Below the pieces are notes generated by a model. The model saw only the letters and a list, made by a program, of their open reading frames with translations. It ran no database searches and was not told the DNA's origin. This document shows, in pieces, positions 9,713-18,836 of a stretch of 64,000 nucleotides of DNA. A program made the position numbers and the translations under genes. Origin of the DNA: Marinobacter litoralis (GTDB lineage: Bacteria > Pseudomonadota > Gammaproteobacteria > Pseudomonadales > Oleiphilaceae); NCBI RefSeq assembly GCF_016427555.1, contig NZ_JAELVS010000001.1, positions 1,488,001-1,552,000 on the forward strand. Direction: 5' to 3'. The stretch's first letter is position 1. Each line of letters opens with the position of its first letter.

Positions 9713-9812
9713 GATGTCTGATAAGAATTTTAGGTTCTAATGATATGGCGTGGGAATGATCGCAGAGGTGTAATGAGGGCCGTGAATCCTTGGCCCTCAA
9801 TAGGTCTGGGTG

Positions 9813-10220
9813 TCAGGATTGCCGGGATTCGTTAAAGAGTTTGCCAATGTACTGGTCGATGTACACGAAGCCATTGCCTTCAAAGCTCCGGAATTGCAGG
9901 CCGATGTGGAATTGGTCGCGGGCAATTCGGCGGATGTGCACAACATTGCTTTCGGCCACGATGGTGACAGGCTGCGCCGGAAGAACGGGCACCGGGAAAC
10001 GAGCGATAAGCTCAACAGGGTTCTTGGGGGCGGGCGGCAACATGCTGGGAATCAGCGATTTGGCGGTTTGAGCATCGCACTGAACCATAACACCGGTGCG
10101 GGATATATTGGCTATTTCGCACTGGAATTGGCGGCCGTCCGCCTTCTCGAGTGTGATCTCCGAGGACACGTCTACCCGCTGCTGGTTCCGTAAATTAGGT
10201 TTTGCATCGAGAGGCTTCAT
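9813..10220 (-). CDS. PilZ-domain protein
   Basis: A small cytosolic protein, 135 residues from the ATG at 10220, which is preceded by AAGAAG; an upstream ATG at 10268 has no binding site. It looks like a single PilZ domain: RNQQR at its start fits the RxxxR c-di-GMP motif, and NISRTGVMV replaces the usual DxSxxG with Asn in the first position, so c-di-GMP binding is likely but unproven. Effectors of this type usually act on motility or surface polysaccharide. It diverges from rimO. Confidence 0.7.
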   Translation of the reverse strand: MKPLDAKPNLRNQQRVDVSSEITLEKADGRQFQCEIANISRTGVMVQCDAQTAKSLIPSMLPPAPKNPVELIARFPVPVLPAQPVTIVAESNVVHIRRIARDQFHIGLQFRSFEGNGFVYIDQYIGKLFNESRQS

Positions 10221-10336
10221 AGTGATTCTTCTTGCGTTTGACGAATCGAAAGTCGTTGCGTGTCCCATTATGTTTTGCGCCAGCTTTTAGTGTATTCTTG
10301 TTTGTTTAAAAAGTGATCAAATATAATTGTGCAGTA

Positions 10337-10384
10337 GATTGTGACACGTTCGCAACAGAAAATGTGAACGAGGTGTCACAAATC
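10337..10384. promoter_or_regulatory. Long imperfect inverted repeat between PilZ gene and rimO
   Basis: GATTGTGACAC-GTTC is mirrored by GAAC-ga-GGTGTCACAAATC around a 16-bp centre, giving a 48-bp dyad. It lies in the divergent intergenic region of about 300 bp, 117 bp upstream of the PilZ ATG and 139 bp upstream of rimO. No T-run follows on either side, so an operator or a structured leader is more likely than a terminator. Nothing else was recognised in this gap. Confidence 0.5.
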
Positions 10385-10522
10385 TCGCATTCTGTCAGCA
10401 CACTCGATGCGAGCCCCCATGATTAAGTGTTGTCTGCAAGGCTGCAGTTGATGAGCCGCTGATGTAAAATCGCGCCCCTACATTCATCAGGAGCATTGCT
10501 CCGGGATTCCTGAAGATACGTT

Positions 10523-11863
10523 ATGACCGAGAAGACAGAAAATGCCGCCCAAGGCGGAAAAGTTGGTTTTATCAGCCTGGGTTGCCCGAAGGCACTGGTT
10601 GATTCTGAGCGGATCCTGACCCAGCTGCGTCTGGACGGATACGACGTGGTGCCAACCTATAACGACGCTGATGTGGTAGTGGTGAATACCTGCGGGTTTA
10701 TTGATGCTGCCAAGCAGGAATCTCTGGATGCGATTGGTGAAGCCATTAACGAAAACGGCAAAGTCATTGTAACCGGCTGTATGGGGGCAGAAGCGGATAC
10801 CATCCGCGAAGCCCACCCGGATGTACTGGCGGTGTCCGGGCCGCACGCCTATGAGGAAGTGGTTGGAGCTGTGCACCAATACGTGCCACCCCAGAAGAAC
10901 CACGATCCGTTTGTGGATCTGGTGCCACCGCAAGGCGTTAAGCTGACGCCCCGGCACTATGCGTATTTGAAAATTTCCGAAGGCTGCAACCACCGCTGCA
11001 CCTTCTGCATTATTCCGTCGATGCGCGGCGATCTTGTCAGTCGTCCCATCGGCGATGTCATGGAGGAAGCGCAGCGTCTGGTAGATGCGGGCGTGAAAGA
11101 GTTGTTGGTGATTTCCCAGGACACCTCAGCCTACGGTGTGGATATCAAATATCGCACCGGCTTCTGGCAGGGCCGACCGCTGAAAACCAAGATGCAGGCA
11201 TTGTGTGAGGCCTTGGGCGAGCTGGGCGTATGGGTGCGACTGCATTACGTTTACCCGTACCCCCATGTTGACGACATCATTCCCCTGATGGCCGAAGGCA
11301 AGATTCTTCCGTATCTGGATATTCCGTTCCAGCACGCCAGCCCGAAGGTGCTCAAGGCGATGAAGCGCCCGGCCCACGACAGCAAAACCCTGGACCGCAT
11401 CCGCAAGTGGCGTGAGATTTGTCCAGAGCTGACCATCCGTTCGACCTTCATTGTGGGCTTCCCGGGCGAAACCGAAGAAGATTTCCAGTACCTGCTGGAT
11501 TGGCTGGACGAAGCGCAGCTTGATCGTGTGGGCGCGTTCACCTACAGCCCGGTTGAGGGGGCCACCGCAAACGAGCTGGAAGGTGCCGTTCCTGAAGAGG
11601 TGAAAGAAGAGCGTCTTGCGCGCTTCATGCAGAAGCAGGCCGAGATTTCAGCGGCCCGCCTGCAAGCCAAGGTTGGAAAGACCATCGACGTGCTGATTGA
11701 CGAGGTGGATGAGGAGGGTGCCATTGGCCGATCCAAGGCCGACGCGCCGGAAATCGACGGTATGGTTTACCTGAACGACGTGACCGATGTGCAACCCGGG
11801 CAAATCGTGAAGGCCGTGGTTGAACACGCCGACGAGCACGACCTGTGGGCAACGTTGGTGTGA
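10523..11863 (+). CDS. rimO: Ribosomal protein S12 methylthiotransferase RimO
   Basis: Radical SAM enzyme of 446 residues that methylthiolates an aspartate of ribosomal protein S12. The N-terminal domain begins [15 protein letters not shown] (C21), the radical SAM motif is [15 protein letters not shown] and the TRAM domain is at the C-terminus. The S12-specific [11 protein letters not shown] motif separates it from MiaB, which is encoded elsewhere in the window. Transcription ends at a strong terminator 17 bp downstream. Confidence 0.97.
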   Translation: MTEKTENAAQGGKVGFISLGCPKALVDSERILTQLRLDGYDVVPTYNDADVVVVNTCGFIDAAKQESLDAIGEAINENGKVIVTGCMGAEADTIREAHPDVLAVSGPHAYEEVVGAVHQYVPPQKNHDPFVDLVPPQGVKLTPRHYAYLKISEGCNHRCTFCIIPSMRGDLVSRPIGDVMEEAQRLVDAGVKELLVISQDTSAYGVDIKYRTGFWQGRPLKTKMQALCEALGELGVWVRLHYVYPYPHVDDIIPLMAEGKILPYLDIPFQHASPKVLKAMKRPAHDSKTLDRIRKWREICPELTIRSTFIVGFPGETEEDFQYLLDWLDEAQLDRVGAFTYSPVEGATANELEGAVPEEVKEERLARFMQKQAEISAARLQAKVGKTIDVLIDEVDEEGAIGRSKADAPEIDGMVYLNDVTDVQPGQIVKAVVEHADEHDLWATLV

Positions 11864-11879
11864 TGCGTTGAGTTGAAAC

Positions 11880-11914
11880 AAAAAGGCTCCGACATGCATG
11901 TCGGAGCCTTTTTT
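11880..11914. terminator. Bidirectional intrinsic terminator between rimO and can
   Basis: A perfect palindrome, AGGCTCCGACATGCATGTCGGAGCCT, is flanked by an A-run on the left and a T-run on the right. It therefore works in both directions for the convergent genes rimO (plus) and can (minus). Confidence 0.93.
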
Positions 11915-11926
11915 ATTGGGCGAGAA

Positions 11927-12589
11927 TTATTCGCTGATTTTAGCGATGTAATCCGAGTAGTACTGGTCGAAATCCATGAATTCCATGCTGTCACGACCAC
12001 AGCAACGAATGTTGCCGGATTTGATGTCGTAGACCCAGCCGTGGATTTCGATCTTGCCGTTGGCCAGTTTGGCCGCTACCACAGGGTGTGTGCGCAGGTG
12101 TTGTACCTGCTGCAGTACGTTTTCTTCGATCGCTTCATCCATGTACTTGCTGTCCAGGCACGTATCACTGGGAATGCTGTGTCGTTCACGCACGATTTCC
12201 ATCGCGGAACGGCAATGTCCCAGCCATTCTTTCACGTGTGGAAGGCCTTTCAGCGCTGGAATGTCCAGAGCGCCTTTGATGGCTCCGCAATCGGTGTGGC
12301 CACAAACGATGATGTGGCGAACACCTAAAACCGCAACGGCGTATTCGATCGACGCGGTCATGCCGCCGGTTTCGTTGCTGTGCGGAGGGATAACGTTACC
12401 GGCGTTTCGACAAATGAACAGGTCCCCCGGGTGAGAGCCCGTGACCATGTTCGGGTCGATACGCGAGTCTGAACAGGTAACAAACAGCACGTCCGGGTTT
12501 TGGCTGTCGGCTAATGCGCCAAACAGATCCTTGTGCTCCGGGTAGACGTTTTTGCGGAAGTTCAGTACGCCGCGAACAATGTGATCCAT
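11927..12589 (-). CDS. can: Beta-class carbonic anhydrase
   Basis: A 220-residue enzyme interconverting CO2 and bicarbonate. Zinc ligands are C39, H98 and C101, with the D41-R43 dyad in CSDSR and the second motif CGHTDCG. It lies 18 nt downstream of pycB on the same strand, with a good binding site (GGAGAAATTATT). The context suggests it feeds bicarbonate to the biotin-dependent carboxylase encoded just upstream; this role is inferred. Confidence 0.93.
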   Translation of the reverse strand: MDHIVRGVLNFRKNVYPEHKDLFGALADSQNPDVLFVTCSDSRIDPNMVTGSHPGDLFICRNAGNVIPPHSNETGGMTASIEYAVAVLGVRHIIVCGHTDCGAIKGALDIPALKGLPHVKEWLGHCRSAMEIVRERHSIPSDTCLDSKYMDEAIEENVLQQVQHLRTHPVVAAKLANGKIEIHGWVYDIKSGNIRCCGRDSMEFMDFDQYYSDYIAKISE

Positions 12590-12607
12590 AATAATTTCTC
12601 CTGCCGG

Positions 12608-14413
12608 TCAGGCAATTTCAATCAATACTTCTCCAGGGGTAACCCGGTCACCCTTGCTGACGTGAATCGCTTGCACGGTGCCGTCAACGCTGGAATGAAT
12701 TTCGGTTTCCATCTTCATGGCTTCGGTAATCAGAACCGCCTGGCCAGCGGTTACAGTATCGCCTTCCTGAACCAGCACATCCACCACATTTCCGGGCATG
12801 GCAGTACTGACGTGGCCTGGGTCGGTGGCGCGCTTGCGGCCTTTGCCGCCTTCAGCCACGTATTCGTTCAAGGACTCGAACACCACTTCTTCGGGCATGC
12901 CATCCAGTGACAAATACAGCTTGCGCTTACCGGGCTCTGTGTTGCCAACACCGGTCACAGCCACTTCGTAAGTTTCACCGTGCACATCAATACGGAATTC
13001 GGTGGCCATGGCTGAGCCCAGCCGGCCCTGTCCGGATTGCTCTGCCGGTAATAGTTCTTCCGGCTTCAGTGTGCCATCCTTGCGTTGCTGCAGGAATTCG
13101 CGGCCCAGATCCGGGAACATGGCGTATGTGAGCACATCTTCCTCCGAGCTGGCCAGACTACCAATGTCTTCTCGTAATTTGTTCAGCTCGGGCGGTAACA
13201 AGTCAGCCGGGCGACCTTCGTTGACCGTTTCGTTGCCAATGGCTTTCTTGCGAATGTCCGCATTCACCTCGGCAGGAGGATGCCCATAACCGCCTTGCAG
13301 ATAGCGTTTTACTTCATTGGTGATGGTTTTATAGCGCTGCCCGGCCAACACATTATAGACCGCCTGTGTGCCGACAATCTGGGATGTGGGTGTGACCAGT
13401 GGCGGGTAGCCAAGGTCCTTCCGAACCCGCGGAATCTCGTCAAATACCTCATTGATCTTGTCGAGGGCGTTCTGCTCCTTCAACTGGTTGGCCAGGTTCG
13501 ACATCATGCCGCCCGGCACCTGGTTGATCTGAACCGACACGTCCTCGCGGGTAAACTCGCTTTCAAACTGATGGTATTTCTTGCGCACTTCGCGGAAGTA
13601 ATCGGCAATCTCGCTGAGCAGTTCCAGGTCCAGTCCGGTGTCGTAATCCGTGCCTTTCAATGCGGCAACCTGGGATTCGGTGGCCGGATGGCTGGTGCCG
13701 CTGGCGAACGCAGAGATAGCCGTGTCGATACGGTCAACGCCAGCTTCGATGGCCTTAAGCTGGCACAGGGGCGCGAGACCTGCTGTTGAGTGGCTGTGAA
13801 TCACCAGCGGAAGATCTACGGCTGACTTGATGGCTTTTACCAACTCGTAGGTCGCGTAAGGCGTCAGCAGTCCCGCCATGTCCTTGATCGCAATCGAATC
13901 GGCACCCATCGCTTTTAGTTGTTTAGCCTGTTTAACAAACAGCTCTGGAGTGTGCACCGGGCTGGTGGTGTAGCAGATGGTGCCTTGTGCATGCTTGCCG
14001 GCTTTTTTGACCGCTTTGATTGCGGTTTCAAGGTTACGAAGGTCGTTCAGGGCATCGAAAATCCGGAACACATCAATGCCGTTATCGGCCGACTTCTGCA
14101 CAAAGGCTTCCACCACGTCATCGGCATAGTGGCGATAGCCCAGCAGGTTCTGGCCCCGAAGCAGCATTTGCAAGCGGGTGTTGGGCAGGGCTTTACGCAA
14201 TTGGCGCAGGCGCTCCCACGGGTCTTCTTTTAGGAAGCGTACGCAGGCATCAAAAGTAGCGCCGCCCCAGACTTCCAAAGACCAGTAACCCACCTGATCC
14301 AGTTTGTCGCAAATCGGCAGCATGTCTTCCGTGCGCATGCGGGTGGCAATCAGAGACTGATGCGCATCGCGCAGAATAAGATCGGTGACTTCGATTTTTT
14401 TCGCGTTACTCAT
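12608..14413 (-). CDS. pycB: Pyruvate carboxylase subunit B (carboxyltransferase plus biotin carrier)
   Basis: 601 residues from the ATG at 14413 (AGGAG with 7-nt spacing; an upstream GTG at 14419 is less likely). The N-terminal HMGL-like carboxyltransferase domain starts VTDLILRDAHQSLIATRMRT and has the metal-site VIHSHSTAG. The C-terminal biotinyl domain carries EAMKMET, whose lysine is biotinylated. The protein also matches the oxaloacetate decarboxylase alpha family, but no oadB or oadG membrane subunit is present and the gene is coupled to a biotin carboxylase. That arrangement matches the two-subunit pyruvate carboxylase of Pseudomonas. Confidence 0.88.
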   Translation of the reverse strand: MSNAKKIEVTDLILRDAHQSLIATRMRTEDMLPICDKLDQVGYWSLEVWGGATFDACVRFLKEDPWERLRQLRKALPNTRLQMLLRGQNLLGYRHYADDVVEAFVQKSADNGIDVFRIFDALNDLRNLETAIKAVKKAGKHAQGTICYTTSPVHTPELFVKQAKQLKAMGADSIAIKDMAGLLTPYATYELVKAIKSAVDLPLVIHSHSTAGLAPLCQLKAIEAGVDRIDTAISAFASGTSHPATESQVAALKGTDYDTGLDLELLSEIADYFREVRKKYHQFESEFTREDVSVQINQVPGGMMSNLANQLKEQNALDKINEVFDEIPRVRKDLGYPPLVTPTSQIVGTQAVYNVLAGQRYKTITNEVKRYLQGGYGHPPAEVNADIRKKAIGNETVNEGRPADLLPPELNKLREDIGSLASSEEDVLTYAMFPDLGREFLQQRKDGTLKPEELLPAEQSGQGRLGSAMATEFRIDVHGETYEVAVTGVGNTEPGKRKLYLSLDGMPEEVVFESLNEYVAEGGKGRKRATDPGHVSTAMPGNVVDVLVQEGDTVTAGQAVLITEAMKMETEIHSSVDGTVQAIHVSKGDRVTPGEVLIEIA

Positions 14414-14430
14414 GTTCACTCTCCTGTGGA

Positions 14431-15846
14431 TTACCAGCCAGCATGGGCTGCGATGGTGGCGGCAATCGCCAGTGCTACCGCACTGGGGTGACGTTTCTTC
14501 GAATAGTTCAGCAGTTCGGGGTGCTCTGGCACGAAGCTGGTGTCAAACTTGCCCGCCCGAAAGTCGGGCTGATCCAGAATTTGCTGATAGTAATTGGCGG
14601 TGGTGGTAATGCCGTGCAGGCGCATGTCGTCCAGCGCGCGTTTGCCACGGGCGATCACTTCTTCCCACGTTAGTGCCCACACCACGAGCTTCAGACACAT
14701 GGAGTCGTAGTAGGGCGGTATCTCATAGCCGGTGTAGATCGCGGTATCCACTCGCACACCCGGGCCACCCGGGGCGTAGTAGTGTGTGACACGGCCGAAG
14801 CTAGGCAAAAAGTCGTTCTTGGGATCTTCCGCGTTGATCCGGAACTGCAGGGCATAGCCGCGATAGGAAATATCTTCTTGGCGGTAACTCAGCGGCAGGC
14901 CTGAGGCAATGCGCAATTGCTCCCGAACAATGTCCACGCCGGTAATGGCTTCGGTGATGGTGTGTTCCACCTGTACCCGGGTGTTCATTTCCATGAAGTA
15001 GACTTCGTTGCCGGTGAGCAGAAACTCCACCGTGCCGGCGTTCTCATAACCCACGGCTTGCGCCGCTTTGACGGCCAGGCCTCCAATATACTGGCGCTGC
15101 TCCGGCGTGAGCTGTGGGCTTGGTGCAATCTCGATCAGCTTTTGGTTTCGACGCTGAATGGAACAATCCCGCTCATACAGGTGAATGGCATTGCCTTGGC
15201 TGTCCCCGAGGATTTGCACTTCGATGTGCCGCGGGTTGACGATGCACTTTTCCATAAACACTTCGGCGGAACCGAAGGCTTTGGTGGCCTCGGAAATCAC
15301 CCGTGGGTACTGGGTTTTCAATTCCTCGGCAGAATCACACCGGCGAATGCCCCGGCCGCCGCCACCCGACGTGGCCTTGAGCATAACCGGATAGCCGATT
15401 TGATCGGCCAGCTTGAGTGCTTCGTCAAGATTCGCCAAGTTGCCTTCCGAGCCAGGCGTAATCGGCACACCGGCGGCGCGCATACTGTCCCGGGCCTGAG
15501 TTTTGTCGCCCATTTTGTGGATAACGTCAGACTTGGGGCCGATAAATGTTACCCCTTTCTGCTCGCAAAGCTGCGCGAACCGGGCGTTTTCGGACAAAAA
15601 GCCGTAACCGGGGTGAATGGCATCGCACCCGGTTTCAATAGCCAGGTTCACGATGCGGGCAGGGTCCAGGTACCCGGCGATCGGATCTTCCCCTAAAGAG
15701 TAAGCTTCATCAGCCCGCTTTACGTGCAAGCCGTACCGGTCGGGCTCGGTGTAGATAGCCACCGAGCGGATACCCATTTCCGCGCAGGCGCGCACAATCC
15801 GCACCGCAATCTCGCCTCGGTTGGCGATCAAAACTTTCTTCAACAT
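14431..15846 (-). CDS. pycA: Pyruvate carboxylase subunit A (biotin carboxylase)
   Basis: A 471-residue ATP-grasp biotin carboxylase, about 20 residues longer than typical AccC. It opens MLKKVLIANRGEIAVRIVRA. The glycine-rich ATP loop KATSGGGGRGIRR and the EMNTRVQVEHTITEAITGVD active-site segment are intact. It is followed after 17 nt by pycB and preceded by a divergent LysR gene, so pyruvate carboxylation (anaplerosis) is more likely than acetyl-CoA carboxylation. Confidence 0.88.
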   Translation of the reverse strand: MLKKVLIANRGEIAVRIVRACAEMGIRSVAIYTEPDRYGLHVKRADEAYSLGEDPIAGYLDPARIVNLAIETGCDAIHPGYGFLSENARFAQLCEQKGVTFIGPKSDVIHKMGDKTQARDSMRAAGVPITPGSEGNLANLDEALKLADQIGYPVMLKATSGGGGRGIRRCDSAEELKTQYPRVISEATKAFGSAEVFMEKCIVNPRHIEVQILGDSQGNAIHLYERDCSIQRRNQKLIEIAPSPQLTPEQRQYIGGLAVKAAQAVGYENAGTVEFLLTGNEVYFMEMNTRVQVEHTITEAITGVDIVREQLRIASGLPLSYRQEDISYRGYALQFRINAEDPKNDFLPSFGRVTHYYAPGGPGVRVDTAIYTGYEIPPYYDSMCLKLVVWALTWEEVIARGKRALDDMRLHGITTTANYYQQILDQPDFRAGKFDTSFVPEHPELLNYSKKRHPSAVALAIAATIAAHAGW

Positions 15847-15937
15847 GGGAGATTCCTCGTTTCTTCGTCCCGAATGAAGGTTCTAAAAGAATAACGAGGA
15901 CCGCTGATCAGTAAAAATTGATATTATTTCGATTATG

Positions 15938-15955
15938 TATAACAAATTTATTATA
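15938..15955. promoter_or_regulatory. Candidate LysR-type operator between pycA and its regulator
   Basis: The dyad TATAA-N8-TTATA fits the LysR-type T-N11-A pattern and lies in the 132-bp AT-rich divergent region, 24 bp before the regulator start and about 92 bp before pycA. Such placement is usual for autoregulated LysR proteins that also control the divergent operon. It rests on pattern alone. Confidence 0.4.
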
Positions 15956-15978
15956 GATGGTTCTGTGAGGGTAAATGC

Positions 15979-16926
15979 ATGCCGCTGAGCATTCAAAAAC
16001 TGGCCAACCGGCTGACCTTTCGTCAGCTTCAAGTCTTCAAGGCCGTTTACGATTTGAAAAGCTACAGCAAAGCCGGTGAGCTGCTGGGGCTAACTCAGCC
16101 GGCGGTCAGTAGCCAGGTTCGTCATCTTGAGCAGGCTCTGGAAATGCCGATGTTCGAATACGTGGGGCGCAAGTTGTATTGCACCGCCGCCGGCGAAGAA
16201 ATGGCGGCCTGTGTGAAGAGTGTGTTTCATGAGTTGGCCGACATGCAGAATCGGCTGGCGGCACTTGAGGGGAGGGTGGCCGGCGACTTGCGCTTGGTAG
16301 CGGTCAGTACCGCCCAGTATGTGGTGCCGTATTTGCTGCGCTCGTTTCTGGAGCAGAACCCGCAGGTCAACATCTCCGTAGCGGTGGTCAACCGAGCCAC
16401 CGCTCTGGAGCGTTTGAATGAAAACAGCGACGATTTGGTCATCATGGGCATGGTGCCTCAAGGAAAGCCATTAACGTCGTTGCCGTTTCTGGACAATGAG
16501 TTGGTGCCGGTTGTGCCCGCGGGGCACCCGTTGCTTGCAAGAGATTCGGTTGGCCCCGAAGAGTTTCTGGATAGCCAGCTGCTGAGCCGTGAATCGGGTT
16601 CGGGTAGCCGGTTGGCGTTGGAGGTGTATTGTCAGAAGCACCGCCTGAAAATGGAGCCGGTGATGGAGCTTGGCTCGAACGATGCGGTAAAACACGCAGT
16701 GCTGGCAGGATTGGGTGTGGCGGTGATCCCTAAGCTGAGCATTCTGTCGGAATTAGCGTTAGGTTCTCTTGTGGCTATGGATATCAAGGGGTTCCCACTA
16801 AGGCGCAGCTGGTGTGTGGTGCATCCTCAAGGGCGGCACCCGACACCGGCTATGAAAGCGTTTATTGATTACATTCAGCGGAATATTGCTGAATTCGATA
16901 GCTTGTTTAGGCAGCTGGGTTCCTGA
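15979..16926 (+). CDS. pycR: LysR-family regulator, PycR-like
   Basis: A 315-residue LysR regulator. The helix-turn-helix covers about residues 13-70 (FRQLQVFKAVYDLKSYSKAGELLGLTQPAVSSQVRHLEQ), shown here as two pieces: FRQLQVFKAVYD and LTQPAVSSQVRHLEQ. The substrate-binding domain follows from about residue 95. Divergent placement from pycA-pycB matches PycR of Pseudomonas aeruginosa, so control of the carboxylase operon is the natural inference. The effector is unknown. Confidence 0.8.
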   Translation: MPLSIQKLANRLTFRQLQVFKAVYDLKSYSKAGELLGLTQPAVSSQVRHLEQALEMPMFEYVGRKLYCTAAGEEMAACVKSVFHELADMQNRLAALEGRVAGDLRLVAVSTAQYVVPYLLRSFLEQNPQVNISVAVVNRATALERLNENSDDLVIMGMVPQGKPLTSLPFLDNELVPVVPAGHPLLARDSVGPEEFLDSQLLSRESGSGSRLALEVYCQKHRLKMEPVMELGSNDAVKHAVLAGLGVAVIPKLSILSELALGSLVAMDIKGFPLRRSWCVVHPQGRHPTPAMKAFIDYIQRNIAEFDSLFRQLGS

Positions 16927-16978
16927 CTTTGGGTGCTTACGGTTTGGTTTCGGCCCTAGACTGCTAGAGTAGGTGATA

Positions 16979-17088
16979 GGTGATGTTTGGGGCCCCTTCC
17001 CAAAAACCGCTACGAGCACATCCATGTGCGCTTCTCTCCGGCCATCCATGGCCTCCGAAATTTTTGGGAAGGGGCCCCAAACACCACC
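16979..17088 (+). repeat. Palindromic element R6 (type B)
   Basis: A 110-bp element with 28-bp arms and one mismatch. Its core differs from R3 by a single base, while its arms are wholly different. It sits 52 bp after the pycR stop in the 436-bp gap between the convergent genes pycR and gatB. R7 lies in the same gap in opposite core orientation; nothing else was recognised there. Confidence 0.9.
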
Positions 17089-17158
17089 ATTCAGGCTTGG
17101 CAGCAATAGTCCGGAATTGTGGAGGAAATGGTGGCGGATACTAATGCGGAGTAAGAAA

Positions 17159-17269
17159 GCGTTGGCGGGAGGCTCCTCACAAAAATGTGCGGAGCCATGG
17201 ATGGCGGAGCAGAAGCGTCACATGGACGTGCCGAAGGAGCGGTTTTTGGGAGGGGCCTCCCGCCAACGC
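17159..17269 (-). repeat. Palindromic element R7 (type A)
   Basis: A 111-bp element with 27-bp arms (GCGTTGGCGGGAGGC...) and two mismatches. The core is base-for-base the same as that of R12, although the arms share no obvious sequence. It is 93 bp beyond the gatB stop. Confidence 0.9.
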
Positions 17270-17362
17270 GCCCCGCAAACCTGGCAGGCCAAGAGTAAGG
17301 TCGCAGCCCCGAAGCTCAAAGGCTAGGGCCGAAGCATAAACCCCGACCCAAGCCCAACTCCA

Positions 17363-18814
17363 TTAACCACCAAGCTTCCGCAGAAGAATCTCGTTGAACA
17401 GTTTAGGGTTGCCCTGGCCTTTGGAGGCTTTCATCAAGGGCCCCATAAAGCCGCCAAGCATCTTCTTGCGCTTCTTCGGATCTTCCTCGCCTTGGAATTG
17501 GGCAACCTGATCCGGCATGCCGGCCAGAACCTCATCTACCATCGCTTCCAGAGCATCAGTATCCGACACCTGCTTCAGGCCCTTGGCCTCGATGATCGCA
17601 TCCACGTTATCGTTCTCGCCGGTCCAAAGTGCTTCAAACACCTTTTTGGCGCCCGACGAAGACAGCGTATTATCGGCAATACGAGTGACCAGCGCGCCCA
17701 GCTGCGCACCAGTGATCGGCGCCTCGGCTACTGACTTCTCTTCTGCATTCAAGCGAGCCGAAAACTCACCCTGAACCCAGTTGGAAGCCAGCTTCGCGTC
17801 TTTACCATGTTCCACCGTTTCCTCGAAGAAACCGGCCAGTTTGGCATCGGCAGAGAGGATGCCTGCATCGTAATCGTTCAGGCCGTACTGCTCCTTGAAG
17901 CGAGCACGGCGAGCATCGGGCAGCTCCGGCAAGCGAGCGCGCGCCTCTTCGATGAAGCTGTCGTCGATTTCCACCGGCAGCAGGTCCGGACAGGGGAAGT
18001 AACGGTAGTCGTTGGCTTCTTCCTTGCTCCGCATAGAGCGGGATTCGTCCCGGTCGCCGTTGTACAGGCGGGTTTCCTGAATGATCTCGCCGCCGTCTTC
18101 CAGAATATCCATCTGACGCTCAACTTCGTGCGCGATGGCCTGTTCCATGAACCGGAAAGAGTTCAGGTTCTTGGTTTCGGTACGGGTGCCGAGGGTGTCA
18201 GAGCCTTTGGGTTTAAGCGAAATGTTCACGTCAAAGCGCATAGAGCCCTGAGACATATCACCATCGCAGATGCCCAGAGAAGTCACCAGACTGTGTAGCT
18301 TTTTGGCGAAGGCTACGGCTTCTTCGGCACTGTTCATATCCGGTTCGGTCACCACCTCGATCAGGGGTGTGCCGGCGCGGTTCAGGTCAATGCCGGACAT
18401 GCCGTGGTAGTCCTCGTGCAAGGACTTACCGGCGTCTTCTTCCAAATGGGCATGGTGAATGCGTACCCGCTTGGTGCTGCCGTCGGACAAGTCGATGTCG
18501 ACATGGCCCGGCCCCACAATTGGCTGGGCCAGCTGCGTGGTCTGGTAGCCCTTGGGCAAGTCCGGGTAGAAGTAGTTCTTGCGCTCGAACACCGAGCGAC
18601 GACCAATTTCCGCATTGGTAGCCAGGCCAAACATCACGGCATAGCGGAACGCCTGTTCGTTCGGAACCGGCAGCGTGCCCGGCATGGCCAGGTCAACGGC
18701 ATTGGCTTGAGTGTTGGGCTCAGCGCCGAAGGCGGTGCTGGAGCCGGAGAAAATCTTGGTTTTGGTGGCAAGCTGTACGTGAATTTCCAGCCCGATCACG
18801 ATATCCCACTGCAT
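17363..18814 (-). CDS. gatB: Asp-tRNA(Asn)/Glu-tRNA(Gln) amidotransferase subunit B
   Basis: The 483-residue GatB binds misacylated tRNA and phosphorylates it before amidation. It opens [20 protein letters not shown], has the [10 protein letters not shown] segment, and ends in the YqeY-like helical domain with [20 protein letters not shown]. The ATG is preceded by AAGGAG. Order gatC-gatA-gatB is typical of the group. No glutaminyl-tRNA or asparaginyl-tRNA synthetase gene is in the window to show which amidation is needed. Confidence 0.97.
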   Translation of the reverse strand: MQWDIVIGLEIHVQLATKTKIFSGSSTAFGAEPNTQANAVDLAMPGTLPVPNEQAFRYAVMFGLATNAEIGRRSVFERKNYFYPDLPKGYQTTQLAQPIVGPGHVDIDLSDGSTKRVRIHHAHLEEDAGKSLHEDYHGMSGIDLNRAGTPLIEVVTEPDMNSAEEAVAFAKKLHSLVTSLGICDGDMSQGSMRFDVNISLKPKGSDTLGTRTETKNLNSFRFMEQAIAHEVERQMDILEDGGEIIQETRLYNGDRDESRSMRSKEEANDYRYFPCPDLLPVEIDDSFIEEARARLPELPDARRARFKEQYGLNDYDAGILSADAKLAGFFEETVEHGKDAKLASNWVQGEFSARLNAEEKSVAEAPITGAQLGALVTRIADNTLSSSGAKKVFEALWTGENDNVDAIIEAKGLKQVSDTDALEAMVDEVLAGMPDQVAQFQGEEDPKKRKKMLGGFMGPLMKASKGQGNPKLFNEILLRKLGG

Positions 18815-18836
18815 GTGTTCGTCTCCTTATCCGGGC

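Noticed and set aside
12608..14413. Sodium-pumping oxaloacetate decarboxylase alpha subunit
   Set aside because: Sequence alone fits, but no beta or gamma membrane subunits are nearby and the gene is paired with a biotin carboxylase and a PycR-like regulator.
16979..17088. Assigning the transcribed strand of the elements from G-U pairs
   Set aside because: In the small hairpins G-U pairs occur in the AAAAACCGCT direction (R7, R12, R13), but arm mismatches in R2, R7, R10 and R13 favour the opposite strand, so the evidence conflicts.
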